From NCBI GenBank assembly GCA_021774785.1, contig JAJFIQ010000019.1, positions 682,001-746,000 of the forward strand: a stretch of DNA of 64,000 nucleotides, in the 5' to 3' direction. This document shows, piece by piece, positions 40,392 to 50,292 of this stretch. The notes under the pieces were generated by a model. It was given only the letters and a program-made list of their open reading frames with translations. It did no database searches and was not told where the DNA came from. The stretch comes from Emcibacter sp. (GTDB lineage: Bacteria > Pseudomonadota > Alphaproteobacteria > Sphingomonadales > Emcibacteraceae). Every line of letters begins with the position of its first letter. Positions within the stretch are counted from its first letter, which is position 1. A program made the position numbers and the translations under genes.

Positions 40392-42536
40392 TTACTCTTT
40401 TAACAGCAAGGGAAAATCCTTACCCTCAATTGCTTTTCCCATACCTGACAGGCTAGGGTTCTTTAAAAAATAATCATGGGCCGAGAATTTATTGTCAACG
40501 GTACTGTCCCGTATGAATGAATGATCCGGTTGCAAATGCCAGCTCTGCGTATTGTCTTTCAGGTTAGCCACCATTATTTGACCTAATACCTGTGACTTAA
40601 CGGTTTGATTCTCAATAGGCACCATACTTTCCACCCGACGCTCAAAATTTCGCGGCATCCAATCAGAAGAAGATATATAAACCCGAGCCTGATCAGATGG
40701 CATTTTATTACCATTGCCAAAACAGGTTATTCGAGCATGTTCCAGAAAACGACCAACGATGCTCTTAACCCGAATTTTTTCCGACATACCCGCAACGCCG
40801 GGTCTCAGGCAACATATTCCCCTCACGATTAAATCAATGGAAACCCCCATACAAGATGCCTCATATAATTTGTCAATGATAACCGGGTCCACAAGAGCAT
40901 TCATCTTGGCCCAGACACTGGCGGGCTTGCCTATACGGGCAAATTCTATTTCCCGGTCAATCATTTCCATTAATTTATCACGAATACCATAAGGGGAGAT
41001 CACCACTTTTTCCAATTGCTTTGGTCTGGCATATCCGGTCAGATAATTGAAAATATGAACGGCATCACGACCCAGCGCCTCATCATCGGTAAAAAAGGAA
41101 AGATCGGTATAAACCTTGGCTGTTATGGGATGGTAATTTCCCGTACCGTAATGGACATAGGTGCGAAGCTGTTCGTTTTCCCGGCGAATAATGACCGATA
41201 TCTTGGCATGGGTTTTCAATTCCAGAAAACCGTATACTACTTGCACCCCAGCCCGTTCCATATCACGGGCCCATTTAATATTCTGTGCTTCATCGAAACG
41301 GGCCTTCAGTTCCACAAGGGCTGTGACCGATTTCCCTGCCTCTGCGGCATCAATCAATGCCCGTATAATAGGTGAATCCTCACTTGTCCGATATAATGTC
41401 TGTTTAATAGCCACTACATCCGGATCAAGAGCCGCCTGTCGAAGAAAGCTGACCACAACATCAAAACTCTCAAAGGGATGGTGAACAATAAAGTCCTTTT
41501 CCCTGATGGCAGAAAAACAATTCCCGCCTTTTTCTTTCATTCGTTGGGGGAAACGCGGGTCCAATGACTTGAATTTAAGATTGGGGAATCCATCAACAAT
41601 CAATTGGTCTACTTCGGCAATGCCAAGAATACCCTTTATGTTAACAATTTCCTTTTTTGTAATACGTAATTCCCTCCTGACCATTTTCAGAAGGTTTTTC
41701 GGCATTTCCGCATTAACCTCCAATCGGATCACACGGCCCCGCCGCCGCCGTTTAAGGGCACTCTCAAACACCCGAACCAGATCTTCGGCCTCTTCATCCA
41801 CCTCCATCTCGCTATCGCGTATCAGACGGAAAATTCCATCCCCCTTAATAGTATAATTGGGGAACAGCCGATTCATAAATAAACCTATGCAATTCTCAAC
41901 GGATATGAAGCGAACTTTATCACCGGGCAAACGAACAAACCGTTTGGTCTGTCGTGGAACGGGCAACAAAGCCAATAATACACTGCCATCATCATTATTT
42001 TCCAATTCCAATACAATTGAAAAGCCAAGATTTGGTATAAAAGGAAATGGATGCGCCGGATCAACGGCCAATGGCGTCAGGATAGGAAATACGCTTTCCA
42101 AAAAATAGGACTCCAGCCATATCATATCCTCTTCTGTTACGTCAGGCGTATCAACAAGGTTTATACCTTCATCTTTTAATTTCTTCAGCAAAACAGCCCA
42201 ACAGACCTGCTGTTCATTAATCAGGTCTTCGGCTAGGTCGTTAATCTGATCAAGCTGTTCTGATGGGGTCAACCCCTCATTGCTGATCTTTTCAACTCCG
42301 GCAGTTATCTGCCCGCGAATGCCGGCAACGCGAACCATATAAAATTCATCTAGATTGCTGCCTGATATGGACAGAAAACGCAAACGCTCCAAAAGCGGAT
42401 GGGCCAGATTATTGGACTCCTCCATCACCCGCATATTAAATCGTAACCACGACAATTCACGGTTTATCAATCGCTCTTCAACGGGAAAATTCCGAAACGG
42501 AAATTTATTTGCTTCTTGTGTCTGGGACAGCGTCAT
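40392..42536 (-). CDS. ppk1: Polyphosphate kinase 1
   Basis: Reversibly makes polyphosphate from ATP. The 714-aa protein has the N-terminal RLINRELSWLRFNMRVMEE, the RFLSISGSNLDEFYMVRV block, AIKQTLYRTSEDSPII, and the phospho-His segment HYGTGNYHPITAKVYTDLS, with a second His in the HARITCFGNG region. It sits between hdaA and ppx, a standard alphaproteobacterial order. Confidence 0.97.
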   Translation of the reverse strand: MTLSQTQEANKFPFRNFPVEERLINRELSWLRFNMRVMEESNNLAHPLLERLRFLSISGSNLDEFYMVRVAGIRGQITAGVEKISNEGLTPSEQLDQINDLAEDLINEQQVCWAVLLKKLKDEGINLVDTPDVTEEDMIWLESYFLESVFPILTPLAVDPAHPFPFIPNLGFSIVLELENNDDGSVLLALLPVPRQTKRFVRLPGDKVRFISVENCIGLFMNRLFPNYTIKGDGIFRLIRDSEMEVDEEAEDLVRVFESALKRRRRGRVIRLEVNAEMPKNLLKMVRRELRITKKEIVNIKGILGIAEVDQLIVDGFPNLKFKSLDPRFPQRMKEKGGNCFSAIREKDFIVHHPFESFDVVVSFLRQAALDPDVVAIKQTLYRTSEDSPIIRALIDAAEAGKSVTALVELKARFDEAQNIKWARDMERAGVQVVYGFLELKTHAKISVIIRRENEQLRTYVHYGTGNYHPITAKVYTDLSFFTDDEALGRDAVHIFNYLTGYARPKQLEKVVISPYGIRDKLMEMIDREIEFARIGKPASVWAKMNALVDPVIIDKLYEASCMGVSIDLIVRGICCLRPGVAGMSEKIRVKSIVGRFLEHARITCFGNGNKMPSDQARVYISSSDWMPRNFERRVESMVPIENQTVKSQVLGQIMVANLKDNTQSWHLQPDHSFIRDSTVDNKFSAHDYFLKNPSLSGMGKAIEGKDFPLLLKE

Positions 42537-42622
42537 CTTTTAATTCCAATAATATGCGCATATCAATAACTTTAAAATATTTCAATTTTATGAAATATCC
42601 AAGCTTTATATTATGTTAGGAA

Positions 42623-43279
42623 CTATTCCAACAATTCACGAACCAGCGGAATCGTTATTTTCCGCTTTCGGGTAAGGGCCTGATTATCAATTTTTATTAC
42701 GATGTCGCGTGCAGCTTCGAATGACCTTTCAATTCTTGGTATAAGGAAATTAACCACTTCCAATGGCACATTTATCTGCCGGTCCATAAATTGCTTAACA
42801 ATTACTGCGGTCAATAGTTCATCATCAGGCGAACCAATTTCAATGGCCATGGACGCCAGCATCCGCGATCGCAAATCCGGCAAACCCAAAGGCCAATGCT
42901 TTGGGTGTTTACCCGCCGTAAGCATAAGTGTACCACCATTTTCTTTCTGCCAGTTATAGCAATGGAATAACCTCTCCTGCATGGCGGGATTTTCAAGAAT
43001 ATTATCCACATCCTCTATGATCAAACTGGCGGAAACTTCCTGTAGTAATACATTTTCAAGATCATAAGGCACTGCCCCCGATTTATGTTGCCAAACATGG
43101 GATAGATGCGTTTTACCACAGCCAGTAGTCCCATAAAGAATGGTACAATGGCTGTTGTCCCAATCGGGCCAGCGATCAACCCAGTTAACGGCAGCCTCAT
43201 TTGACTTAGTAACAAGATAGTCTTCTGCTTCAAAGGCTTCGCGCACGGGAATATTAAAGGGAATTTGAACTGGAGTCAT
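42623..43279 (-). CDS. hdaA: DnaA-related regulatory inactivator (HdaA-like)
   Basis: AAA+ protein homologous to the DnaA ATPase domain that promotes hydrolysis of DnaA-ATP after replication starts. The 218-aa protein has Walker A LYGTTGCGKTHL, Walker B SLIIEDVDNI, sensor-1-like LMLTAGKHP and Arg-finger-like LPDLRSRML, and lacks the DnaA DNA-binding domain. I chose ATG 43279 (MTPVQIPFNIP), 5 bp after the DUF2066 stop. A TTG at 43309 would add ten residues inside the upstream gene. The neighbours DUF2066 and ppk fit the alphaproteobacterial HdaA locus. Confidence 0.9.
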   Translation of the reverse strand: MTPVQIPFNIPVREAFEAEDYLVTKSNEAAVNWVDRWPDWDNSHCTILYGTTGCGKTHLSHVWQHKSGAVPYDLENVLLQEVSASLIIEDVDNILENPAMQERLFHCYNWQKENGGTLMLTAGKHPKHWPLGLPDLRSRMLASMAIEIGSPDDELLTAVIVKQFMDRQINVPLEVVNFLIPRIERSFEAARDIVIKIDNQALTRKRKITIPLVRELLE

Positions 43280-43284
43280 AATAG

Positions 43285-44484
43285 TTACTTCTTTAACGTC
43301 AGTACCCAAGGGTATTTCCCCTGAACTTCCATGATATCAGACTGTTCTGACAATATCAGGTCTTCCTGTTCCAATGACAAAATAATCTGTTCAACCTCCC
43401 CTGAGTGTTCTATTTCGACATCCACCGCGCTTAGAGTGAATTTTCTGAATGTCACCTTACGGATTAGGGATATTGATTCTAGCCTTTTCTTTATCTCAAA
43501 CCAGTCTTCACTTCGATCAAACTTTATATTTAGATTCAAATGAGACGATGTCCCAAAGTGGATCATTACCTTTTCTTTCCACTGGTTATCCAACCAGTAT
43601 GTGGCCTTCTTTATGGCTTCATTATAAAGGTTTTCAATCTCATCCGTGGTATAATCAATGTCTATTGCCGTTTTATAGGCATATGTGTCTTCGCCATTAC
43701 TGAAAATAATAAGCTCCAGTGTATTCCTGCCTACTGTAACATTATTTTCAATCCGTGCGCTCATGACATAAAGTTTGCGAAGCCCTTGTTTATCAGCAAA
43801 TTTCTGGAGCAATTCCCTGTTCCCCTGCTGGGCCTGCCACGCAGTGATTGACAAACGATTAGACAAAGTTGATGGGATAACCTCTATTGGTACTAAATTA
43901 TTTGCGGTGTCAAAATCCACCCATGCCGTACGCCAATCATTAGTTTTTTCCCATAAGACAGCTGCCCCGTCCAATTCAAGAACTGTCAGGATACTCACGG
44001 CATTAGATAATGTTTCAGCAAAAGGTATTTGTTTTTCAGAAAGAAAATTATAAATTTTATCACGGCTAAAATGAACAGTGAAGTCAGCAATATAACGTAC
44101 ACGCGAACTTTTTTCATTGGCAACTTCAAGTCCACTTACAAGCTCTGTAATCTGACCATCGGTAAGGGCCGGAAGGCCCGCCTGATCCTCTTCTCTAATT
44201 ATCTTGCGGAATAATTTTTCCAGCGCCTCACGTTGTGCTGCCCGAACGGCAGCCCGACTTGCCCGGCTGGAAGTAGATGCCGTTTCATCAATGGATATAT
44301 TATAAATGGTATAGATTTTAGGTGATCCGGTTTGATCATCTGTTTCCTGTGCCCAGGAAATATTATCAACCAAATTAAAGGATAACATTAATATAAATAT
44401 ATAATCAATTGTTTTTAATATTGTTTTATTCAATTTATATGATCCAAACAGTCTTATTTCTTTCCCAAAGTCATAATAGTGCAT
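43285..44484 (-). CDS. DUF2066 domain-containing protein
   Basis: A 399-aa envelope protein of unknown function. A hydrophobic stretch (IDYIFILMLSFNLVDNISWAQ) ends in a likely signal-peptidase site, preceded by about 25 residues that may be over-called, so the true start could be downstream. The mature part opens with YTIYNISIDETASTSSRASRAAVRAAQREALEKL in pieces, the DUF2066 signature, then mixed alpha/beta repeats. It sits directly before hdaA, a conserved pairing. Confidence 0.8.
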   Translation of the reverse strand: MHYYDFGKEIRLFGSYKLNKTILKTIDYIFILMLSFNLVDNISWAQETDDQTGSPKIYTIYNISIDETASTSSRASRAAVRAAQREALEKLFRKIIREEDQAGLPALTDGQITELVSGLEVANEKSSRVRYIADFTVHFSRDKIYNFLSEKQIPFAETLSNAVSILTVLELDGAAVLWEKTNDWRTAWVDFDTANNLVPIEVIPSTLSNRLSITAWQAQQGNRELLQKFADKQGLRKLYVMSARIENNVTVGRNTLELIIFSNGEDTYAYKTAIDIDYTTDEIENLYNEAIKKATYWLDNQWKEKVMIHFGTSSHLNLNIKFDRSEDWFEIKKRLESISLIRKVTFRKFTLSAVDVEIEHSGEVEQIILSLEQEDLILSEQSDIMEVQGKYPWVLTLKK

Positions 44485-44485
44485 C

Positions 44486-44515
44486 TTGTCATCACTATGG
44501 CAAGTGATTTATAAT
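44486..44515 (+). promoter_or_regulatory. Candidate sigma-70 promoter for purMN
   Basis: TTGTCA (44486-44491), an 18-bp spacer and a perfect TATAAT (44510-44515) lie about 85 bp upstream of the purM start. Confidence 0.6.
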
Positions 44516-44600
44516 TTCTGACAACATAAAAATCAGGTAGCATTTTTCCACAGCTCGCCTTATATCTGGTCACAGGTTTTGTATTTTCAGGTGGAAGAAC

Positions 44601-45704
44601 GTGAACGAAAAAAAATCCTACACATATAAAGATGCCGGTGTTGATATTGATGCGGGAAATGACCTTGTGGAAGCCATCAAACCGGCGGCTGCCTCAACCA
44701 AAAGGTCTGGCTGTACGTCAGGTCTTGGTGGGTTCGGTGCCTTGTTTGACTTAAAAGCGGCCGGCTATACGGATCCGATCCTTGTTTCCGGCACTGATGG
44801 TGTCGGCACCAAGCTAAAAGTCGCCATAGAATCGGGCAAGCATGACACGGTCGGTATTGATCTGGTGGCTATGTGCGTCAATGATTTGATTGTACAGGGT
44901 GCGGAACCGTTATTCTTCCTTGATTATTTTGCCACTGGTCATCTGAGCGTTGAAGCCGGACGCGCCATTATCGAAGGTATTGCTGAAGGCTGTCGCCTGT
45001 CAAATGCAGCCCTTATTGGCGGCGAAACGGCTGAAATGCCAGGCATGTACAAAGACGGCGACTATGACCTTGCCGGTTTTTGTGTCGGTGCGGTTGAGCG
45101 GGATAATATCCTGACCGGTGACGGGGTCTCGGACGGTGATATTTTGTTAGGCCTTGCCTCAAGCGGTGTTCATTCTAACGGTTTCTCTCTTGTCCGCCGT
45201 CTGGTGAAGGATTCAGGAATCGCATACAATGACCCCTGCCCCTTTGATGTGTCACAAGAATTTGGAACCGCCCTGTTGGAACCTACAAGAATTTACGTAA
45301 AAAGCACTTTAGCCGCCCTTAAAGCAGGCCATATCAAGGCTATTTCCCATATCACTGGCGGTGGCTTTGTGGAAAATATCCCCCGTATCCTGCCCGAAGC
45401 AGTCTCTGCCCATGTGGACGCAAGCTGCTGGACGCTACCGCCAGTCTTTGACTGGTTAAGGGAAGCAGGCAACCTAGAACCACTGGAAATGGCAAAGACA
45501 TTTAACTGTGGCATTGGCCTTGTGGTCATCGTCAATGCAGATGGTGCGGACGAGACGCGAAAAATATTCGAACATATGGGCGAAACGGTCTATAGTTTGG
45601 GACATGTGGTAAAAAGATCGGAAAATGAACCGGCAACCGTTGTAACAGGCTCTGCCGGAAGCTGGGGTTACGATACTTCTTGGCAGGCTCTTTCCTCCAA
45701 CTAA
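44601..45704 (+). CDS. purM: Phosphoribosylformylglycinamidine cyclo-ligase (AIR synthetase)
   Basis: Closes the imidazole ring in purine synthesis. The 367-aa protein starts at a GTG with GGTGGAAG just upstream. It shows [62 protein letters not shown] in pieces, [27 protein letters not shown] and the C-terminal [14 protein letters not shown]. It is followed after 13 bp by purN. Confidence 0.97.
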   Translation: MNEKKSYTYKDAGVDIDAGNDLVEAIKPAAASTKRSGCTSGLGGFGALFDLKAAGYTDPILVSGTDGVGTKLKVAIESGKHDTVGIDLVAMCVNDLIVQGAEPLFFLDYFATGHLSVEAGRAIIEGIAEGCRLSNAALIGGETAEMPGMYKDGDYDLAGFCVGAVERDNILTGDGVSDGDILLGLASSGVHSNGFSLVRRLVKDSGIAYNDPCPFDVSQEFGTALLEPTRIYVKSTLAALKAGHIKAISHITGGGFVENIPRILPEAVSAHVDASCWTLPPVFDWLREAGNLEPLEMAKTFNCGIGLVVIVNADGADETRKIFEHMGETVYSLGHVVKRSENEPATVVTGSAGSWGYDTSWQALSSN

Positions 45705-45717
45705 CAGGATATACTCC

Positions 45718-46368
45718 ATGCTAAACGTTGCTGTTTTGGTTTCTGGTCGGGGAAGTAACCTGCAAGCCTTGATTGATGCCTGTGCTGAGGAAGACTTTCC
45801 GGCCCGCATAGTGGCAGTCATATCCAACAACCCTGACGCATACGGCCTTGAGAGAGCCAGACAAGCCAATATTTCCACTTCTGTGGTTAATCACCGGGAT
45901 TTTGATGACAGGGAAAGCTTTGAAGCGGCCATCGATCTGGAATTAAAAAACTATAAGGCAAAATTTATCTGCCTCGCCGGATTCATGCGCATATTGGACG
46001 CCCGTTTTGTCAACCGATGGAAAGACCGAATATTAAATATTCATCCATCGCTACTGCCCTCCTTCAAGGGATTGCATACGCAGGAACGCGCTCTGGAAGC
46101 TGGCGTTCGCTTTACCGGATGCACCGTACATATCGTACGTCCCGAAATGGATGACGGCCCAATCATCCTGCAAGCGGCCGTAGCCGTTGACCCGGAAGAT
46201 GATGCCGACAACCTGTCGGCAAAGGTCCTGGAGCTTGAGCATGTGATATACCCGGAAGCCTTGAAGTTAGTGGCCCTGGGCCGGGTCTCCATCAACGGCA
46301 ACAAAGCGGTCATAGAAAAAGCCACCTATCCGACAGGCGGCTTGATCAGTCCGGAGCCTATCAGCTAA
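45718..46368 (+). CDS. purN: Phosphoribosylglycinamide formyltransferase
   Basis: Transfers the formyl group from formyl-tetrahydrofolate to GAR. The 216-aa protein has VLVSGRGSNLQALID at the start, FICLAGFMRIL, the catalytic Asn/His segment NIHPSLLPSFKG, HTQERALEAGVRFTGCTVH in pieces, and the Asp in EMDDGPIILQ. It shares the purM operon and ends shortly before a REP-like repeat. Confidence 0.97.
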   Translation: MLNVAVLVSGRGSNLQALIDACAEEDFPARIVAVISNNPDAYGLERARQANISTSVVNHRDFDDRESFEAAIDLELKNYKAKFICLAGFMRILDARFVNRWKDRILNIHPSLLPSFKGLHTQERALEAGVRFTGCTVHIVRPEMDDGPIILQAAVAVDPEDDADNLSAKVLELEHVIYPEALKLVALGRVSINGNKAVIEKATYPTGGLISPEPIS

Positions 46369-46378
46369 AACCCTTTTT

Positions 46379-46448
46379 CGTCACTCCTGCGAAGGCAGGA
46401 GTCCAGACCGAACAAAAAAACTGGATACCTGCCTTCGCAGGTATGACG
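46379..46448. repeat. REP-like inverted repeat, copy 2 (CGTCATTCCCG family)
   Basis: The left arm 46379-46406 reads CGTCACTCCTGCGAAGGC and continues AGGAGTCCAG. The right arm 46421-46448, reverse-complemented, reads CGTCATACCTGCGAAGGC and continues AGGTATCCAG. The loop is only 14 nt. It is a diverged copy of 9351-9451 and again lies between convergent genes (purN and ndk), where it can form a long hairpin in both transcripts. Confidence 0.8.
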
Positions 46449-46533
46449 ATGTGTGTAATATTTCTGAACCCATAAAGATAAGCCGCCAACCAATAATGGC
46501 CAACAGCTTCTTTGAATTTTTAAGGCTAAAAGA

Positions 46534-46956
46534 TTATCCGACGATTTCGTCTTCATTGAAGAAGAAAGCAATTTCGATGGCGGCATTTTCGTCACTGTCG
46601 GAACCATGAACGGAATTTTCACCTATGGAAAGCGCGTGGGTTTTACGAACTGTTCCTTCGTCGGCATCATCGGGGTTTGTTGCGCCCATGATTTCGCGGT
46701 TACGAAGGACGGCATTTTCGCCTTCCAGAACCTGAACCACAACTGGCTCTGACATCATGAAGTCAACAAGTTCACCATAAAAGGGACGCTCTTTGTGAAC
46801 GGCATAGAAACCTTCAGCCTGTTCGCGGGTCATATGGATACGTTTGGAAGCCACAACGCGAAGGCCACCGTCTTCAAACATTTTAACAATGGCACCGGTC
46901 AGGTTGCGGCGGGTGGCGTCTGGTTTAATAATAGAAAAAGTACGGTTAGCGGTCAT
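46534..46956 (-). CDS. ndk: Nucleoside diphosphate kinase
   Basis: Balances nucleoside triphosphates through a phospho-His intermediate. I chose the second of two adjacent ATGs (46956), which gives the family's usual 140 aa and sits seven bases after AGGA; 46959 would give 141. Landmarks are [37 protein letters not shown] and the catalytic His in NSVHGSDS near residue 117. Confidence 0.95.
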   Translation of the reverse strand: MTANRTFSIIKPDATRRNLTGAIVKMFEDGGLRVVASKRIHMTREQAEGFYAVHKERPFYGELVDFMMSEPVVVQVLEGENAVLRNREIMGATNPDDADEGTVRKTHALSIGENSVHGSDSDENAAIEIAFFFNEDEIVG

Positions 46957-47095
46957 CATTCAATCCTTGGGTTTTAAAAATACAATTTGGGGCGGGTTAT
47001 AGTGTTTTATGACAAGAACTTCAACAGAAGAAATCACCCATTGTAATTTCACCAAATCCTGTTAAACCCTATGCTGAAATTTATTAGGTGCAACC

Positions 47096-48964
47096 ATGCT
47101 TCAAATTCAGGACCTCACATACCGTATCGCCGGGAAGACCTTGCTAGAAAATGCCAGTGCGCGGGTACCTGCGGGGCATAAAGTAGGCATTGTCGGCAAA
47201 AATGGTGCGGGCAAGTCCACGCTGTTGAAATTGATCACGGGTGAACTTCACTGGGATGATGGCAGCCTTAAGATAAGGCGCGGCGCAAAGCTGGGTGAAG
47301 TGGCACAGGAAGCCCCCGGTGGCGCCACCAGTCTTCTGGACACAGTTCTGGAAGCCGATCATGAACTGCAATCGCTGGAAAGGGCCGCTGAAACAGAAAC
47401 CGACCCTGAAAAAATATCCGATATCCATGTGAGGCTCGCCGATATAGAAGCCCATACCGCCGAAGCCCGCGCCGCCAGTATCCTGTCCGGACTTGGTTTT
47501 GACGGTAAAGCACAACGGAGGCCCTGTTCGTCTTTTTCCGGAGGCTGGCGCATGCGGGTGGCCCTGGCCTGCACTTTATTCACCAAGCCAGACCTGCTGC
47601 TGTTGGATGAGCCAACCAACTATCTTGACCTTGAAGGGGTAATGTGGCTCGAAAATTTCATCAAGAACTATCCCTTTACTATCATCATTGTCAGCCATGA
47701 CCGTGATCTGCTCAATAGCTCAGTGACCGCAATCTTGCATCTGGATCAGCTAAAACTGAAACTTTACACCGGAAATTACGATAATTTCGAGAAACTACGC
47801 CGAGAGCAGCTAGCCCACAGGCGCGCCAACATCGTCAAACAGGAAGCCGCACAGAAACATCTGCAAAGCTTCATTGACCGCTTCAAGGCCAAGGCATCAA
47901 AAGCCAAACAGGCCCAGAGCCGAGTTAAAATGCTGGAAAAAATGGGGCCGCTGGACAGTATTCTCGAAGATAAAACTTTTTCCTTTGAGTTCCCCAACCC
48001 CAAGCCACTGGCACCGCCACTATTCACCCTTGATCATGCACAGGTTGGCTACGAGCCTGGAAAACCCATCTTATCCCGTCTGAACCTTCGTCTGGATATG
48101 GATGACCGTATCGCCCTGCTGGGACAAAATGGTAACGGAAAATCCACTTTCGCCAAGCTTATCTCGTCACGACTAGATATTATGGACGGTGAATTGATAA
48201 AGTCATCAAAGTTGGATGTAGGCTATTTCGCCCAGCATCAACTTGATGAATTGAATATGGATGGTACCCCGCTCAGCCACCTGAAAGCGCGTATGCCCAA
48301 TGTTCCTGAAAGCCGTGTTCGGGCCAAGCTCGGAGCGTTTAGTTTTGGGGCCGATAAGGCCATGACACGAGTTGAAGATCTTTCAGGCGGTGAAAAAGCC
48401 CGACTATTGTTCGCTCTGATGAGCCTGAATGCACCCCATATCCTGATCCTTGATGAACCGACCAACCATCTGGACGTGGAAAGCCGTGAAGCCCTGATCC
48501 ATGCCATCAATGGCTATGAGGGTGCTGTAATCATGATCAGTCATGACCGCCATCTGATCGAGGCATGCGCCGACCGACTGTGGCTGGTTCATGACGGTAC
48601 GGTAACCCCCTATGACGGCGATATGGAGGATTACAAGAAACTGACCCTGAAAGCCCGTTCATCATCGCGCAAGAAGAACAAAAAGGCCGATGTGGTGGAA
48701 AAAGTCAGGAGCGAGAACCCTGAGCTCACTTCCTTGCGTAAGAAATCAGAAAAGCTTGAAAAAAAGATCAAGCGTCTGACTAGCGAAATCGCAAAGTATG
48801 ATCGCGCATTAAAGAACCCGAAGCTCTATGTTCACGGCGACCATAAAGCCGCTGCCGCTCTGAAGAAATTTACCGCCGAGAAGCTGGATATGTCGCTCGA
48901 CCTGGAAGAGTTTGAGGTCGAGTGGCTGGAAATGCAGGAAGCTATGGAAGTGCTGAAAGCTTAA
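47096..48964 (+). CDS. ABC-F family ATPase (YheS/Uup-like)
   Basis: Soluble twin-cassette ATPase of the ABC-F class, which acts on ribosomes rather than in transport. The 622-aa protein has two nucleotide-binding domains with Walker A GKNGAGKST and GQNGNGKST, signatures FSGGWRMRVALA and LSGGEKARLLFA, and Walker B LLLLDEPTNYLDL and ILILDEPTNHLDV. The interdomain linker (YTGNYDNFEKLRREQ) includes the basic SKAKQAQSRVKML. A charged C-terminal coiled coil covers about 530-620. The pattern is closest to YheS/Uup; no resistance function can be claimed. Confidence 0.9.
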   Translation: MLQIQDLTYRIAGKTLLENASARVPAGHKVGIVGKNGAGKSTLLKLITGELHWDDGSLKIRRGAKLGEVAQEAPGGATSLLDTVLEADHELQSLERAAETETDPEKISDIHVRLADIEAHTAEARAASILSGLGFDGKAQRRPCSSFSGGWRMRVALACTLFTKPDLLLLDEPTNYLDLEGVMWLENFIKNYPFTIIIVSHDRDLLNSSVTAILHLDQLKLKLYTGNYDNFEKLRREQLAHRRANIVKQEAAQKHLQSFIDRFKAKASKAKQAQSRVKMLEKMGPLDSILEDKTFSFEFPNPKPLAPPLFTLDHAQVGYEPGKPILSRLNLRLDMDDRIALLGQNGNGKSTFAKLISSRLDIMDGELIKSSKLDVGYFAQHQLDELNMDGTPLSHLKARMPNVPESRVRAKLGAFSFGADKAMTRVEDLSGGEKARLLFALMSLNAPHILILDEPTNHLDVESREALIHAINGYEGAVIMISHDRHLIEACADRLWLVHDGTVTPYDGDMEDYKKLTLKARSSSRKKNKKADVVEKVRSENPELTSLRKKSEKLEKKIKRLTSEIAKYDRALKNPKLYVHGDHKAAAALKKFTAEKLDMSLDLEEFEVEWLEMQEAMEVLKA

Positions 48965-49153
48965 CCCTTTACAAAAATCACACATAATCAGCTGGATTAA
49001 ACCTTCTTTCTCTAAGTAGTTACAAGTTTAAGTTTATACTCTGCATATAGTTTTTGCTAATAAGTCTTAGAATTGACTAAAACCAATGGTTGTGATAGCT
49101 TTCGTATGCGCCATCTATGTGTGGCCTAATTCAAAAATACAAGGAGATGAACT

Positions 49154-49558
49154 ATGAAAAGTAAGCTTTTGTGTATTGTAATTAGTATGACGATCGCATC
49201 CTTAAACCTCGCTTTTACATCATTATCAGCACAGGCAGAAGCCCGTGACTTTTTTAAGTGTAAGTTGAACGATGGTGTGAAAAAGGAAGAAATGGAAAAA
49301 ATTGCTGCTGATTTTATGGCCATTATCCGTAAAGAAGGTATGAAGGGGTATAAAACAGAACTACTATGGCCCCTCTATTCGCAAGATATCTCCAGCGGAA
49401 CCTTCTATTGGACCAGTACGGCACCAAATGCAGCAAAGGCTGCGGGAATGGAAGAATTCTGGGGTGATAGTGATTCCAATAAAGATGTCCGGGAAAGATT
49501 TGGCAAAATAGCTAAATGTGAATCTGGAAGTATCTATTTAGTGAGCAACATTAAATAA
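49154..49558 (+). CDS. Hypothetical exported protein
   Basis: A 134-aa protein with a strong ribosome site (AAGGAGATGAACT-ATG). Residues 1-31 look like a Sec signal peptide ending in SAQAEA. The mature part is about 105 residues with two cysteines (FFKCKLN near the start and IAKCESG near the end) likely to form a disulfide, and a central aromatic stretch (LLWPLYSQDISSGTFYWTS). The layout recalls small periplasmic proteins with a dimeric alpha/beta-barrel-like fold, but no family is recognised. It is followed by a clear terminator, so it is monocistronic. Confidence 0.65.
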   Translation: MKSKLLCIVISMTIASLNLAFTSLSAQAEARDFFKCKLNDGVKKEEMEKIAADFMAIIRKEGMKGYKTELLWPLYSQDISSGTFYWTSTAPNAAKAAGMEEFWGDSDSNKDVRERFGKIAKCESGSIYLVSNIK

Positions 49559-49585
49559 AACTCACCCATTACACTTAGTTTTCCT

Positions 49586-49618
49586 AGGATACCCTGATTA
49601 AACCGGGGTATCCTTTAT
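49586..49618 (+). terminator. Intrinsic terminator after the exported protein gene
   Basis: AGGATACCC pairs with GGGTATCCT (9-bp stem, 11-nt loop) followed by TTATTTTATC. It lies between two convergent genes and may serve both. Confidence 0.75.
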
Positions 49619-49650
49619 TTTATCTTCTGTTAATGAAAATAACTGCACGG

Positions 49651-50292
49651 CTACATAATATTAAGACGGTTAGCAATGATAACGGCTTGTGTTCTGTTTT
49701 TTGCATTTAGCGTATTTAGAATTCCAGAAATATGCAGTTTTATTGTCCCGTCTGAAATACCCAGTTCCTGTGCAATAATTTTATTGGCTTTGCCATCGAC
49801 CAATAGTTTCAATACTTCCAACTGTCGCTTCGTTAAATTATATTGTCTTTTCAGGGCTATAGCCTGCAATGTCTTTAGGTTATAGCTATCGTCTGGTTTA
49901 CTTGTGACAGTTTTAGGGGTGAAATACCGCCCCCCTTTAATTACAATTTGAAAAATTGCGATAATAATTTCTTTTTTTGTCTGCTCGCTGATAAAAGCAC
50001 TTAAGCCTACTCTGTAAGCCCATAGCTCAACAGGGTAATTATTTGCATTGGAAACAAGTACGGTATTTCTATTCAAATTTGACATAGGAATTTTCTCAAG
50101 TTTTCCAACATTGCCATTACCCGATATTCCTAAATGAATAATTATCAGGTCAAAATAATGGTTGCCAGATACGACTATCCCGTCATCAATAGTTTCTGCT
50201 TCTTTGAAATTACAATCAATAGCCATGTGCTGTAGAATAGATTTCATTCCCATTCTACAAATTTCAGATTGCCCAATTACTAATACGTGCAA
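49651..50292 (-). CDS. LuxR/NarL-type regulator with degenerate receiver
   Basis: A 213-aa protein with the response-regulator layout: a receiver-like domain (1 to about 120) and a C-terminal LuxR helix-turn-helix (LTKRQLEVLKLLVDGKANKIIAQELGISDGTIKLHISGILNTL in pieces). The phosphorylation residues are lost. The acidic pair at the start is replaced (VIGQSEICRMG) and the usual phosphoacceptor Asp position reads IIIHLGISG, with His. It should therefore work without phosphorylation, perhaps as a pseudoreceiver regulated by partner or ligand. No histidine kinase gene is adjacent. Confidence 0.87.
   Translation of the reverse strand: MHVLVIGQSEICRMGMKSILQHMAIDCNFKEAETIDDGIVVSGNHYFDLIIIHLGISGNGNVGKLEKIPMSNLNRNTVLVSNANNYPVELWAYRVGLSAFISEQTKKEIIIAIFQIVIKGGRYFTPKTVTSKPDDSYNLKTLQAIALKRQYNLTKRQLEVLKLLVDGKANKIIAQELGISDGTIKLHISGILNTLNAKNRTQAVIIANRLNIM

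Noticed and set aside
49086-49157. 23-codon hydrophobic frame ending on the start codon of the exported protein gene
   Set aside because: The ATGA overlap is suggestive, but there is no ribosome site and the codons look like chance; not enough to call.
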